A DNA stretch of 64,000 bases from an uncultured Paracoccaceae bacterium. GTDB taxonomy: Bacteria > Pseudomonadota > Alphaproteobacteria > Rhodobacterales > Rhodobacteraceae. The stretch covers positions 1 through 64,000 of the forward strand of contig CALMJS010000035.1 in NCBI GenBank assembly GCA_937864535.1, in the 5' to 3' direction. Made by a program: the position numbers and the translations under genes. This document shows, one piece after another, positions 1 to 7,190 of this stretch (positions are counted from its first letter, which is position 1; the number at the start of each line of letters is the position of its first letter). Below the pieces are notes generated by a model. That model saw only the letters and a program-made list of their open reading frames with translations. It ran no database searches and was not told the origin of the DNA.

Positions 1-255
1 GTCGAACGCGACCGCCAGCTGCCCGCCAGCATTCGCGTGCGATCCCGCATGGCCCGTCGCCCGGAACCGCCGCAGAGCGTAGGACCGAACCACCGACACC
101 ACGGTGAAGACGCCGCCGATGGCTAAATGTTCGCCCATCGATGCGTGGATACCGAAGAGCGGGAACACCAGCGCCTGCGTCAGGACCGCCACGCCGAAGC
201 CCACCGCGACGTTGGTGACCGCCTCTACGGCTGACATGAGGCGGGACTGCTTCAC
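1..255 (-). CDS. Phage-type small membrane protein (DUF7220-like), runs off left edge
   Basis: The reading frame starts with GTG at 255, whose GTGA overlaps the stop of the upstream methyltransferase fragment, and stays open to the window edge, so the 3' end is missing. The visible 85 residues have two hydrophobic stretches: one around residues 14-32 and one around 41-55 ending in the short motif YALRR. This layout resembles the small DUF7220-type membrane proteins found in alphaproteobacterial prophages next to DNA methylases. The family name is from memory of such proteins and has not been checked by search. No function is known to me. Overlapping start and stop codons suggest translational coupling within a former phage operon. 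Confidence 0.6.
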   Translation of the reverse strand, partial: MKQSRLMSAVEAVTNVAVGFGVAVLTQALVFPLFGIHASMGEHLAIGGVFTVVSVVRSYALRRFRATGHAGSHANAGGQLAVAFD

Positions 256-530
256 GCCGCCGCCTTCCGTTCCGCCTGCAGCTCGGCGAACGAGCGCCCG
301 TCGCCATCGAGGACGGCGGTCTGCCCGGTCAGGTTCTGCCACCGCTCCACGATTACGTCGATGTAGGCCGGGTTCAGCTCGATCCCGTAGCAGGACCGAC
401 CGGTCGTTTCGGCCGCGATCAGGGTGGTGCCCGATCCCATGAAGGGCTCGTAGACCGCTTGGCCGGGGCTCGAGTTGTTGAGGATCGGCCGGCGCATGCA
501 CTCGACCGGCTTCTGCGTGCCGTGACCCAC
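252..530 (-). pseudogene. C-terminal fragment of a phage DNA modification methylase
   Basis: About 90 residues match the C-terminal end of beta-class N4-cytosine/N6-adenine DNA methyltransferases. There is a GTQKPVE stretch, then the AdoMet-binding FMGSGTT motif near residues 30-36, then a Y-G-I-E-L-N segment. In this class the catalytic (D/N)PPY motif and target recognition region lie upstream, and both are absent. The frame upstream of about 530 belongs instead to the ASCH-like gene, so the N-terminal two thirds appear deleted. The fragment cannot be an active methylase. The apparent ATG at 530 is probably just an internal methionine or an accident of the junction. Confidence 0.75.
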
Positions 531-997
531 ATTCGCCCAAAGGCCTCTGCCGCGTGCTCGAACACCTGGTTCTGCCGCAGCGGGTTCGCGAAGCCGCCCA
601 GCTCCATGTCCACGCCCGCGGCGACTGCTGAATCCTCACTGATCTGCTGCAGCCGCATTTCACGAACGCTGGTGACGATGAGCGTCAGCCGGGAAGCGTG
701 AACCGGCATCGCGCGGGGCGGCAGCTTGTCGGCCGAGGGGCGGGCGATGACCTTCGGCCAGCGCACGTCTTTGCGCGCGCCATCGCCGCAGTACACGATG
801 CTGAGCCAGTCGCCGCCCGCCTGGCGATGCGGGATCGTCAGGCCCTCTCGGACCCACAATGCGTCACCGGGGTCGAGACGCGCATAGCGCTTGTCCGTCT
901 GATGGACGATGCGAACCCGGCCCGCCACGATGCGCCGCTGGATTTCAGGGTTCAGGATGATCGGAAGCACCCGGTTCGGCTCGGCTTGAATGATCAT
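419..997 (-). pseudogene. ASCH-domain-like phage protein, C-terminus replaced by out-of-frame methylase DNA
   Basis: The ATG at 997 forms an ATGA overlap with the frame of the preceding methyltransferase relic. Residues 1-158 look coherent: motifs such as PGDALWVRE and a W-P-K-V segment fit the ASCH/PUA-like fold common in small phage proteins of unknown function. From about position 525 the frame reads through methylase DNA in the wrong phase, giving an arginine/serine-rich tail. The natural C-terminus is therefore lost and the last ~35 residues are noise. ASCH assignment is by motif impression only. The gene lies in the minus-strand phage block and is probably non-functional. Confidence 0.55.
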
Positions 998-1728
998 GCC
1001 CGCGCCTCCGGATAGTCGGTCTTGCGCTCGAGGTGTTTGCGGCAAGGCGGAATCCAGATGAGCTGCGGCGGCCTCCGCGACCAACCGGTGGGGATGGGCC
1101 GGGTGGCCCACACCAGTCAGCAGTAAGCGGTCGCCGTCGAGCCTGTGGCGGTCAGCCGTCCCTTCACCATGGGCACCCGCTCTGCGAACTGCGCGATGAA
1201 GGTCGGTGGGTGAGGCAGGAACAGGCTGCGGTGGCGATCCACGCCCTCGAGGAAGGCCAGCCGCGTCAGCATCGCCACGCCCCTGCGCGGGCGCAGGGCG
1301 AGGGCGCGGCGGACAAACTCTGGCGCGAGGCGAAAGGGCGGATTCGTGATGATCCAGTCGACGCCCTGTTTCTCGATGTGGGGTGGGACGGCGTCGAGCC
1401 CGAGGAAGTCTGCAACGCGGGACTGGCCGTTCCATGCGGCGGTCCGAACTTCCTCTTCGCTGTAGTCAGCCACGTCGGAGGCGTGCACGGCGAAGAAGTA
1501 CTCCGCCAGCGCTGCCGCCATGTGGCCGCGCCCGCAGGCGGGCTCCCAGACGTTCTGGGTCCGGAGCTCAACATGAGCGCTAGGCATGCCGACAGGATCG
1601 GACATGCGCGTACCGATCACTTCCTCGATCAGCGCGCGCGTCGCCCATGGCGGCGTGGGGAAATCATCGAGGCTCTCACGGGATTCGAAGCGCCTCTGCA
1701 TGACGGCGGTGGAACGGTTCTGCGTCAT
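994..1728 (-). pseudogene. Phage-type AdoMet methyltransferase interrupted by an in-frame TGA
   Basis: The first 203 codons encode a methyltransferase-like protein with the AdoMet motif EPACGRG at residues 62-68 and the catalytic motif NPPF at 129-132, the type seen in phage DNA methylases. A TGA at 1119-1117 stops it after T-A-Y-C. The same frame then stays open for about 40 sensible codons (L-V-W-A-T..., later L-I-W-I-P-P-C) and ends at 996-994, overlapping the ATG of the next gene as ATGA. That overlap is what an intact gene would show, so the TGA is most simply a TGG-to-TGA nonsense change. The truncated product keeps both motifs and might retain activity, but its context is decayed. Confidence 0.7.
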
Positions 1729-1731
1729 GGC

Positions 1732-1944
1732 TCACTCCCCGATGTTCGTCGCCGGGTGGCGGGTGCGGGTGAGCAGGCGAGGGCAATCAGCGCAGCGCTG
1801 TTCGACCGGAACATCTGGCTTTCGCCTCAGCCCGACCACCGTGATGAAGCCGTCGTCCTCGACGTTGTCGTACTGGGCTTCCTTGATCAGCTCCCGGACG
1901 CCGAAGCGCCCGGATGCCAAGTTCTGCGCTGCTGGATCAGCCAT
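1732..1944 (-). CDS. Small phage-associated protein of unknown function (about 70 aa)
   Basis: The ATG at 1944 is chosen over one two codons upstream. The product starts M-A-D-P and includes a G-R-F-G-V-R-E-L segment, an acidic D-N-V-E-D-D-G stretch and one C-A-D-C pair near residues 51-54, which might bind metal. It ends four bases before the methyltransferase ATG and overlaps the end of the upstream fragment, so it belongs to the same minus-strand phage operon. I do not recognise the family. Frame, coding-like composition and tight spacing support that it is, or was, real. Confidence 0.5.
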   Translation of the reverse strand: MADPAAQNLASGRFGVRELIKEAQYDNVEDDGFITVVGLRRKPDVPVEQRCADCPRLLTRTRHPATNIGE

Positions 1945-2215
1945 CGACAAAGCCCTCGCATGCTTTCTCGATCATCCGGTCGATGGTCTTGCGACCGCTT
2001 TCGCCGATGGCGTCAGGGCCCCATTCGTGCGTCATCCGCCGCCCTCCCGGCATATCGACCGAAAGGCGGAACGAAGGCGCGAACCGCTTCGGGATTTCGT
2101 CGCTGATCCACGGGATCGGATACCAAGGGCGGCCAGCATAGTTTTCGGCATAGTCGACCAGCTCGCTGCCCGGACCATCCTGCTCGAGGAACCGAACCAT
2201 GATGTTCTCGTCGAG
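1937..2215 (-). pseudogene. C-terminal part of a phage protein, fused in frame to an IS3 transposase start
   Basis: The open frame begins upstream inside the IS3 orfB start, and from about 2215 downward it changes to an unrelated sequence. This part is rich in W, P and D (for example R-P-W-Y-P-I-P-W-I) and ends in M-I-E-K-A-C-E-G-F-V-D-G. I do not recognise it, but it lies in the phage operon and overlaps the next small gene. Its own start has been lost to the insertion and a later deletion, and the frame stays open only because the IS3 piece happens to join in phase. Confidence 0.55.
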
Positions 2216-2347
2216 GTTCATCGCCGTCTCGCCCTGCGGAGCATAGTAATACGACGACCGCGAGATCGACAGCAGGCGGCACTGCGCACCAACTGACAGC
2301 TTGGGATGTGAGCGTTCGATCATCCCGCGCCTCACTTCCCGGTCCAA
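2216..2347 (-). pseudogene. IS3-family transposase OrfB, N-terminal remnant
   Basis: About 44 codons match the beginning of IS3-family OrfB: a C-R-L-L-S-I-S-R-S-S-Y-Y-Y helix and a G-E-T-A-M-N-L stretch. The rest, including the DDE catalytic residues, is deleted. The frame runs on into phage sequence without a stop, making an artificial fusion ORF that ends at 1937. Confidence 0.75.
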
Positions 2348-2631
2348 GGCTTGAGCTTTCGTGACAAAAAATCGTTGGCGACGGCCAGCTCTCCGATCTT
2401 GGCATGCAGATCACGGACCGTTTCCTCGGCAATCTCGGCTGTGGCCGCCGCCTGACCGCCACGCTCGAAAATGCCCGCGGCACCTTCCAGCAGCGCCTTC
2501 TTCCATTGATGGATCATCGTCGGATGAACTTCATAGGCGGTCGCCAATTCCGACACCGTGCGCTCGCCTTTCAGCGCCTCTAACGCAACACGCGCCTTGA
2601 ACGCCGCGTCATGGTTCCTGCGTTTCGACAT
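2332..2631 (-). CDS. IS3-family transposase OrfA (helix-turn-helix)
   Basis: The 99-residue product begins M-S-K-R-R-N-H-D-A-A-F-K, typical of IS3-family OrfA. It carries the helix-turn-helix that binds the element ends at about residues 10-50 (ELATAYEVHPTMIHQWKK) and a C-terminal coiled-coil-like segment. OrfA length is normal. It overlaps the start of orfB by 16 bases in another frame, the arrangement used for programmed frameshifting in this family. As orfB is truncated no active transposase can be made, but OrfA alone may still be expressed and can inhibit related copies. Confidence 0.85.
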   Translation of the reverse strand: MSKRRNHDAAFKARVALEALKGERTVSELATAYEVHPTMIHQWKKALLEGAAGIFERGGQAAATAEIAEETVRDLHAKIGELAVANDFLSRKLKPWTGK

Positions 2632-2665
2632 ATTCTGATCTCCTCGAATTGGGGATCAGCAGACC

Positions 2666-2785
2666 TCAGATCGTAGCTTCCGTCACTGTCCGATTTTCGG
2701 GGGGTAGCTCACCAGCACGCATAAGCAGGCAGTCGCGGGTAGGGGCGGGGGTAACTGCTCGGTTGAGACAGCGTGGGAAGCTCAT
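2666..2785 (-). pseudogene. 5' stump of a phage-region gene cut by the IS3 element
   Basis: An ATG at 2785 follows a strong ribosome binding site (AGGAGG, 2793-2798 region) on the minus strand. About 25 codons (M-S-F-P-R-C-L-N-R-A ...) precede the presumed IS end near 2711, after which the frame reads IS sequence and stops at 2666. It looks like the start of the gene the element entered. Whether the fragment at 1937-2215 is the other end of this gene or of a neighbour cannot be told, because DNA between them has been lost. Confidence 0.45.
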
Positions 2786-2878
2786 GGCGCCCTCCTAACT
2801 CTTTTGCCTTCTTGTAGCTCCGTTCCGGCATGTGCGGCGGCAAACACAAGGTCGCCGCCGCCAATTCTTACTTCTCGG

Positions 2879-3391
2879 CTAGGAAGAAGGAGATAGCTCA
2901 TTCACGGCGATGACGTCAGAAAGTTTCACTCGTCCTCTATCGACAGCCGCAACCTTTCTCTCAGATGCATCGTCACCTTCCGCATCATTGTGCTGGATCG
3001 GGGCCCAGCTACCAATCGAAGAAATATAGGCGAATACGTTTGTGTGGGCGCGGTTATGGCTGAAGGAGACAATTTCCCGGCTAGCATCAACCTTTAGTGT
3101 GTCCCTCAAACATTTGACCAGAAAGGCCCCGATGGCTTGCGAGACAGCTGATCTGAATTTCTCGGTCTCGAAGGGGCCCCCAAAGGATGCGGAGCTACCA
3201 AGTGCCGCAACGGCGAAATAATAATCCGGACAGGTGTAATAGCCAAAGTATGGGCTGCCGGATTTGCATACGAAAGCAACTTCCATCATCGTGCCCTCAA
3301 AGTGATCCTTGGGGAATCTTCGGGCGGCCTCTCCTGTGAAAAGTATCCTTCCACCTCGAGTTATCGAAACGACTTCTACATCATGTCCCAT
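2879..3391 (-). CDS. Hypothetical protein, probably N-terminally truncated
   Basis: The 170-residue frame starting at ATG 3391 looks coding: mixed secondary-structure pattern, a V-V-S-I-T-R-G-G-R-I-L-F start and an acidic, charged C-terminus. I recognise no family. GC is clearly lower than in the rest of the window, which suggests foreign origin. Upstream of the ATG the same frame encodes about 18 further sensible residues (K-S-V-F-G-L-F-K-K-E-T-Q ...) before a TAA next to IS3-like sequence, and these lack a good start codon. The original start was probably removed by the neighbouring insertion element. No clear ribosome binding site precedes the ATG. Confidence 0.45.
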   Translation of the reverse strand: MGHDVEVVSITRGGRILFTGEAARRFPKDHFEGTMMEVAFVCKSGSPYFGYYTCPDYYFAVAALGSSASFGGPFETEKFRSAVSQAIGAFLVKCLRDTLKVDASREIVSFSHNRAHTNVFAYISSIGSWAPIQHNDAEGDDASERKVAAVDRGRVKLSDVIAVNELSPSS

Positions 3392-3479
3392 GACCCGAAG
3401 CTTGCTCTGCGTTTCCTTCTTGAAAAGGCCAAATACTGATTTTCCTTACTTTGAAAGTTCTTGTTCGCTCGACACCGAG

Positions 3480-3878
3480 CATCAGTCATTTTGATCCACG
3501 GAGCATGGGGCATCGCGGCGACCCGTTTTATGGCACTCGTCTGTCTTCTTATCCTCCGAAGTTTGGGACTTACCTCTACTCCCGAAGAATACGGTACTCT
3601 TTGCGCAGGCGCTCGTTCTCTCGACGCAGTTGATGGCTGGTCGGAAAACTGCTGGACCCACTTGCCAAGGGTCGAGAACCCGATCCCCAGATCCGAGGCA
3701 AACTGCCGTCGTGTCAGCCCGCTGCTCGACAAGATCCGGACAGCTTCTCGTTTGAAGGCTACACTGTGTTTCGGCGCCATATCCGGTCTCCTCTATCGCG
3801 AGCATGGCTCGCAGAAAACCGGAAGGAAACCGTTACACGTCTATATAGCCCGCTTGCCCAGTTTTGCCAGACCACCTC
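3480..3878 (-). mobile_element. Second IS3-family remnant, degraded
   Basis: The 5' end of an IS3-type orfA is intact near 3780 and is preceded by about 95 bases typical of an IS leader. The outer end is near 3878, where the minus strand reads TGGTCTGGCAAAACTGGGC. Downstream, the expected leucine-zipper segment (L-R-R-E-N-E-R-L-R-K) is still visible but in another frame and meets a stop; no orfB can be recognised. This element is of a different IS3 subgroup from the copy at 2215-2711. It sits between the truncated hypothetical gene and the nickel operon. Confidence 0.65.
3580..3780 (-). pseudogene. IS3-family OrfA remnant with frameshift
   Basis: Starting at ATG 3780, residues 1-46 show the helix-turn-helix of IS3 OrfA (L-T-R-R-Q-F-A-S-D-L-G-I-G-F-S-T-L-G-K-W). 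After F-S-D-Q the frame becomes arginine/serine-rich nonsense, while the continuation L-R-R-E-N-E-R-L-R-K is found in the next frame near 3595-3630, so a frameshift or small deletion has occurred. The open frame goes on to 3376 without further similarity. Not functional. Confidence 0.7.
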
Positions 3879-3889
3879 TGCATATCGAT

Positions 3890-4591
3890 TTAGGTGTGTG
3901 GGTGGACGTGGGGATGGCTGTGCAAGTGCGGATGGGTCTGGATCTGAGCCTCGGTCAGGGTGCCATTGCGCAGGACCATCGCCCGGTTTGCCTGATCGAT
4001 GATAAAGTTGTCATCGTGAGATACTAGGATCATCGCACCGCGAAAGGCTGCGAGGGCCGCGCGCATGCGGGCGGTGTTTTCGCTGTCCACGCCGTTTGTC
4101 GGTTCATCCAGAATCAGAACGTCTGGCTGCATCGCCAGCAGACCAGCCAGGCAGACCAGTCGTTTTTCTCCGCCGGACAACGCTGTGGTGACGCGGTCCC
4201 TGAGGTGGCCGATCCCGAGATCCGACAGGGTTTTATCCGCAATTTCAATCGCATCGGTCTCTGTCTGTCCAATATTCAGCGGGCCAAAGCACACGTCTTG
4301 CAGGACGGTCGGACAAAAGAGTTGGTCGTCGCTGTCCTGAAACAGAAAGCCGATACGGGGGCGATAGTCCCGAAAAGCCTTTTCATCACGGCATTCATGT
4401 CCAAATAGGATCACTCTGCCCGCAGTCGGTCGTTCCAATCCGACAATCGTGCGCAGCAGCGTGGTTTTCCCGGTCCCATTCGGGCCGATGATCGCCAGTC
4501 GGTCGCCAAAGGCGAGGGTCAGCGAAGCCTCTTGCAAAACTGTCGCTGCGCCGCGTTGGACCGAGACCTGCGAAAGCTGGATTAGGGGCAT
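3890..4591 (-). CDS. nikO: Nickel ECF transporter ATP-binding subunit NikO
   Basis: This is the ATPase of an energy-coupling-factor nickel/cobalt importer. Walker A GPNGTGKTT is at residues 36-44, the ABC signature LSGGE at 138-142, Walker B LILDEP at 159-164 and the switch histidine at 192. The length (233 aa) is normal. The C-terminus is unusual: seven histidines in the last 14 residues, alternating with P, L, S and V, which suggests metal binding or buffering. ATG 4591 is chosen; an ATG directly before it is equally possible, and the stop of nikQ overlaps both. It is the last gene of the nikKMLQO operon. Cobalt specificity cannot be excluded from this protein alone, but nikR and its operator point to nickel. 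Confidence 0.9.
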   Translation of the reverse strand: MPLIQLSQVSVQRGAATVLQEASLTLAFGDRLAIIGPNGTGKTTLLRTIVGLERPTAGRVILFGHECRDEKAFRDYRPRIGFLFQDSDDQLFCPTVLQDVCFGPLNIGQTETDAIEIADKTLSDLGIGHLRDRVTTALSGGEKRLVCLAGLLAMQPDVLILDEPTNGVDSENTARMRAALAAFRGAMILVSHDDNFIIDQANRAMVLRNGTLTEAQIQTHPHLHSHPHVHPHT

Positions 4592-5298
4592 CATGTGATC
4601 ACCATGGCGCCTATCAGCGCGGTAAGGGCGATAAAGGGCAGGGCATTCCCCCAATCGCGTGGTGGCGGCTTGGCGAGCCCGGGATTGGGCATTTGTCCAA
4701 CGTATCCGCGACAGCGCATCGCCTCTTCGATACGATTAGCGCGCCGCAAACAACGAACCAGCGTCATGCCGATCAGGTTGCCGTAGCTCTGCCATGTGTG
4801 ACGATTGGTGCCGGGACGGAAGCCCCTGAGGCGCATCGCATCCAGTCCGCGCCGGATCTCCAGACGGATCAGCGACTGATAGCGGATCGTTGTCAGAAAT
4901 AGCCGTACGAAACTATTCGGAAGGCCGAGGGATAATAACGGTGCCCCGAGACGTGCAGGCTCTATGGTTCCGAGCAGGCTCAGGATCAGCAGGCTGGCCC
5001 CGGTTATTTTGGCCCCGAGTAGGGCCGCCCGCTGCACACCCTGTTCCGAGACGAACCCCACGCCCAAAAGCGGGTCGCCGGGGAATGTGAACGGCAGCGT
5101 CAGCATCAGGATGACCACGAACCCTTCGATGTGCAGTAGCCTGTGCCAAAGTCCCGCCCCCGGGCGCTGCGCAAGGGTCAAGAGCAGGATAACACACAGG
5201 ATGATCAGCGCGTCGAACAGGTCGGTGATCTGCGACAGAGCGACAACCGGCGCGATGGCGCACAAGAGACGCAGTCGCAGATCGCTTGGTCCGGTCAT
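4591..5298 (-). CDS. nikQ: Nickel ECF transporter membrane subunit NikQ (CbiQ family)
   Basis: This is the T (coupling) subunit linking the ATPase NikO to the substrate-binding subunit NikM in the inner membrane. The 235-residue protein has hydrophobic segments in the N-terminal half and the C-terminus. The cytoplasmic loops contain an A-M-R-L-R-G-F motif and a second A-M-R-C-R-G-Y motif, which correspond to the two A-R-G coupling motifs of CbiQ proteins that contact the ATPase. ATG 5298 (M-T-G-P-S-D) is preferred over one seven codons upstream, because it overlaps the nikL stop by four bases. It is in an operon with tight overlaps on both sides. Confidence 0.88.
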   Translation of the reverse strand: MTGPSDLRLRLLCAIAPVVALSQITDLFDALIILCVILLLTLAQRPGAGLWHRLLHIEGFVVILMLTLPFTFPGDPLLGVGFVSEQGVQRAALLGAKITGASLLILSLLGTIEPARLGAPLLSLGLPNSFVRLFLTTIRYQSLIRLEIRRGLDAMRLRGFRPGTNRHTWQSYGNLIGMTLVRCLRRANRIEEAMRCRGYVGQMPNPGLAKPPPRDWGNALPFIALTALIGAMVIT

Positions 5299-5822
5299 TT
5301 TCGACGACCGCGCGCCCATAGCCCGATGCCGACCAGACCGATGATCAGGAACAGGCCCGACATCATATCGGTCAGCCGCATCCGCGTGTCCATTTGTTCG
5401 ATCCGGTCCAGCAACGGGGCCATTTGCTGGGCGATTGCGGCGTTGATTGCCTGCTGGTCATAGGTGGCTGGGGTGTCGCGAACAAACGGGATAGCCCCCG
5501 ACGGGGGCGGGGACGCGGGTAGAGAGGTACCGCCGAGCGTGGTTTGCGCCAAATGGCCGTCGCCTGAATTCACCACAATCGTGACCGGACTGGCCGTGCG
5601 GGGCAGCGAAAACTCGCCATCTGGTCCGGTTTGACCAGAGGCGATGATCGTTCCTCGGCTATCCTTGGCAACCCACTCCGCCCCGACGGGACGACCGCCG
5701 CCGATAAAGAAACCATAGCCATAGATCTCTTGGCCGTTGTCAGCAGCAAAGACCCGCAGCGCATGCGCCTGTGCCATCGGCGCCACCAAGACCAGTGCAA
5801 GGGCGATCAGTAAGCGTTTCAT
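5295..5822 (-). CDS. nikL: Nickel transporter accessory protein NikL
   Basis: The 175-residue product has a signal peptide (M-K-R-L-L-I-A-L ... cleavage after M-A-Q-A). The extracytoplasmic domain follows, resembling carboxypeptidase-regulatory/Ig-like folds (D-G-E-F-S-L-P at about 80-86), and a single membrane anchor lies near the C-terminus (L-F-L-I-I-G-L-V-G-I-G-L-W) followed by R-G-R-R-K. This is the architecture of NikL, which together with NikK replaces the small NikN subunit in some nickel ECF systems. The first mature residues H-A-L could expose a metal-binding histidine at the new N-terminus. ATG 5822 overlaps the nikM stop. Confidence 0.8.
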   Translation of the reverse strand: MKRLLIALALVLVAPMAQAHALRVFAADNGQEIYGYGFFIGGGRPVGAEWVAKDSRGTIIASGQTGPDGEFSLPRTASPVTIVVNSGDGHLAQTTLGGTSLPASPPPSGAIPFVRDTPATYDQQAINAAIAQQMAPLLDRIEQMDTRMRLTDMMSGLFLIIGLVGIGLWARGRRK

Positions 5823-6421
5823 TTCAGCGCTGCTGGCTCTACTCGGGTCAAAAAGGCGACGACGGTTGCGGTGATCGCCGCCTCGACGAGGGCTAATGGG
5901 ACAAAGGTGACCGCGATGATCGAGGCCACAGGGACATATTCCGACCCGGTTATGGCCAAGCAGAGTGCCACGAGCGCAGCCGTGCCGAGAACCGATAGCC
6001 CGCCTACGGCACCGGCGAGGACTGCCGCTGACTTGGGCGATTTGCCGCGTAAAACAGCGGGGCGCGCCACCATGCCAAAGATCAACCCGGGCAGCGCGAT
6101 ATTCACGGTGTTGATGCCCAGCGTGGTGATGCCGCCGACCCCGAACAGCAGGACCTGCAGGCATAGGCCGACAAACACTGCCGCAAATATCCGTGGACCC
6201 AGCAACAGCCCCATCAGTCCGCTCAACATCAAGTGTACGCTCGATGGGCCGATCGGAACCGAAATCAGCGAGCCTGCGAAAAATGCCGCCGACAGCAGGC
6301 CTGTGCGGATGATTGATCGGTCATCCATGCCGCGCAGGGCATAGGCAAGGCCTGCTATGCCAACCGCCGCGCCTGCGACCAGAACCGGGACCGAGAGGAG
6401 ACCATCAGGGATATGCGCCAT
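5819..6421 (-). CDS. nikM: Nickel ECF transporter substrate-binding membrane subunit NikM
   Basis: The 200-residue integral membrane protein has about six hydrophobic segments and belongs to the CbiM/NikM family, the S component that binds Ni2+ and passes it across the membrane. Family members begin M-H-I-P-D-G, with the N-terminal amine and His2 forming the metal site. Here the start is M-A-H-I-P-D-G. Removal of Met1 before alanine would restore histidine to position 2. A conserved S-V-H-L-M-L-S-G motif near residues 60-67 carries the second histidine. ATG 6421 shares a base with the nikK stop. Confidence 0.9.
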   Translation of the reverse strand: MAHIPDGLLSVPVLVAGAAVGIAGLAYALRGMDDRSIIRTGLLSAAFFAGSLISVPIGPSSVHLMLSGLMGLLLGPRIFAAVFVGLCLQVLLFGVGGITTLGINTVNIALPGLIFGMVARPAVLRGKSPKSAAVLAGAVGGLSVLGTAALVALCLAITGSEYVPVASIIAVTFVPLALVEAAITATVVAFLTRVEPAALK

Positions 6422-7176
6422 TAATGGCCCTCGCGCGCGGTTGTGTGGACCCAGATCAGCCCGCCTAGTTCCAGACCTGCCATGGTCCCGTCGGGAGCAG
6501 GGGTCTGGGGACCGTCGATCAGGGCCGCAAATCCCCACCATCCCGCAAAGGGCATCGTGTAGGTAAATGTTCCATTAACGTCTGTGCGCAGAACCTGCGT
6601 GACAAAGGCGTCGTTCGGAGCCTCTAGACCGACCGTGTTGACATATTCGACTTCGATTTCTGCAAAGGGCGCCGGGACACCATCGCGCAGCACAACGCCG
6701 GTAAAGCTGTTGCCCTGCCACAGGCCTGTGGGTCGCGTCAGCGGCAGGATTTCGACCGGAAAGCCGACCAACTGGTCCCAGCCATCTCCGCTAGCGAAGG
6801 AGTCCACGATCACCTTGGTGTAGTGGATGATGGATTTCTGTTCGGCCGGCTCCCAATAGGGCTGTGGCTGGACATAGAACACGTTGGCGCCGGGTTCGAT
6901 CAGGTCGTGGTTCAGCCGCCACGCCATCGCGCCATCCACGGGGCGTTCGGTCAGGGCCGTCTGTAAGTCCGTGACATGGCCGCCCGACATAACGCCGACC
7001 TGCACCGGACGCTCCATCTCCATGACCGGACCGCCGTCGAACGGATGGGTAAAGGTCAGGTCAATAGTCACCTGTCCGCCATCCGGCAGGACATCTGCGT
7101 CCGGCAGCGCCTGTAGGAAATGCGCGGACGCAGGGGTCGCAGCGCCCAAAATCAACAGGCAAAAGGCGTGGCGCAT
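6421..7176 (-). CDS. nikK: Nickel transporter periplasmic component NikK (DUF4198)
   Basis: The 251-residue secreted protein has a signal peptide ending near A-S-A-H-F. After cleavage, histidine lies close to the new N-terminus, as in NikK/DUF4198 proteins that deliver metal to NikM. A D-L-T-F-T-H-P-F-D-G-G segment and a C-terminal G-W-W-G-F-A-A-L region match the DUF4198 pattern. It is the first gene of nikKMLQO and lies directly downstream of the NikR operator at 7191-7218, so it is probably shut off when nickel is plentiful. It could have a C-terminal membrane-associated stretch, but no strong anchor is seen. Confidence 0.82.
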   Translation of the reverse strand: MRHAFCLLILGAATPASAHFLQALPDADVLPDGGQVTIDLTFTHPFDGGPVMEMERPVQVGVMSGGHVTDLQTALTERPVDGAMAWRLNHDLIEPGANVFYVQPQPYWEPAEQKSIIHYTKVIVDSFASGDGWDQLVGFPVEILPLTRPTGLWQGNSFTGVVLRDGVPAPFAEIEVEYVNTVGLEAPNDAFVTQVLRTDVNGTFTYTMPFAGWWGFAALIDGPQTPAPDGTMAGLELGGLIWVHTTAREGH

Positions 7177-7190
7177 CGGGCAGTCCGTCT

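Larger units (their letters stand above)
2215..2711 (-). mobile_element. Truncated IS3-family insertion sequence (about 0.5 kb left)
   Basis: A complete orfA and the first ~45 codons of orfB remain. IS3-family elements are usually 1.2-1.5 kb, so about two thirds, including the orfB DDE catalytic core and one terminal repeat, is missing. The surviving outer end lies near 2711, where the minus strand reads TGAGCTACCCC followed by a C/G-rich stretch, plausible as a terminal repeat. The inner boundary near 2215 is where the orfB frame turns into phage-like sequence. The element is immobile by itself. Confidence 0.75.

Noticed and set aside
1-3880. Possible intact prophage or gene transfer agent cluster
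   Set aside because: Only a few early-type genes are seen, most of them broken, with no structural, portal, terminase or integrase gene; a remnant is the most that can be supported.
3461-4027. 188-codon plus-strand frame over the second IS3 remnant and the nikO end
   Set aside because: It reads antisense through IS3 orfA and the histidine tail of nikO and shows no protein family; chance frame.
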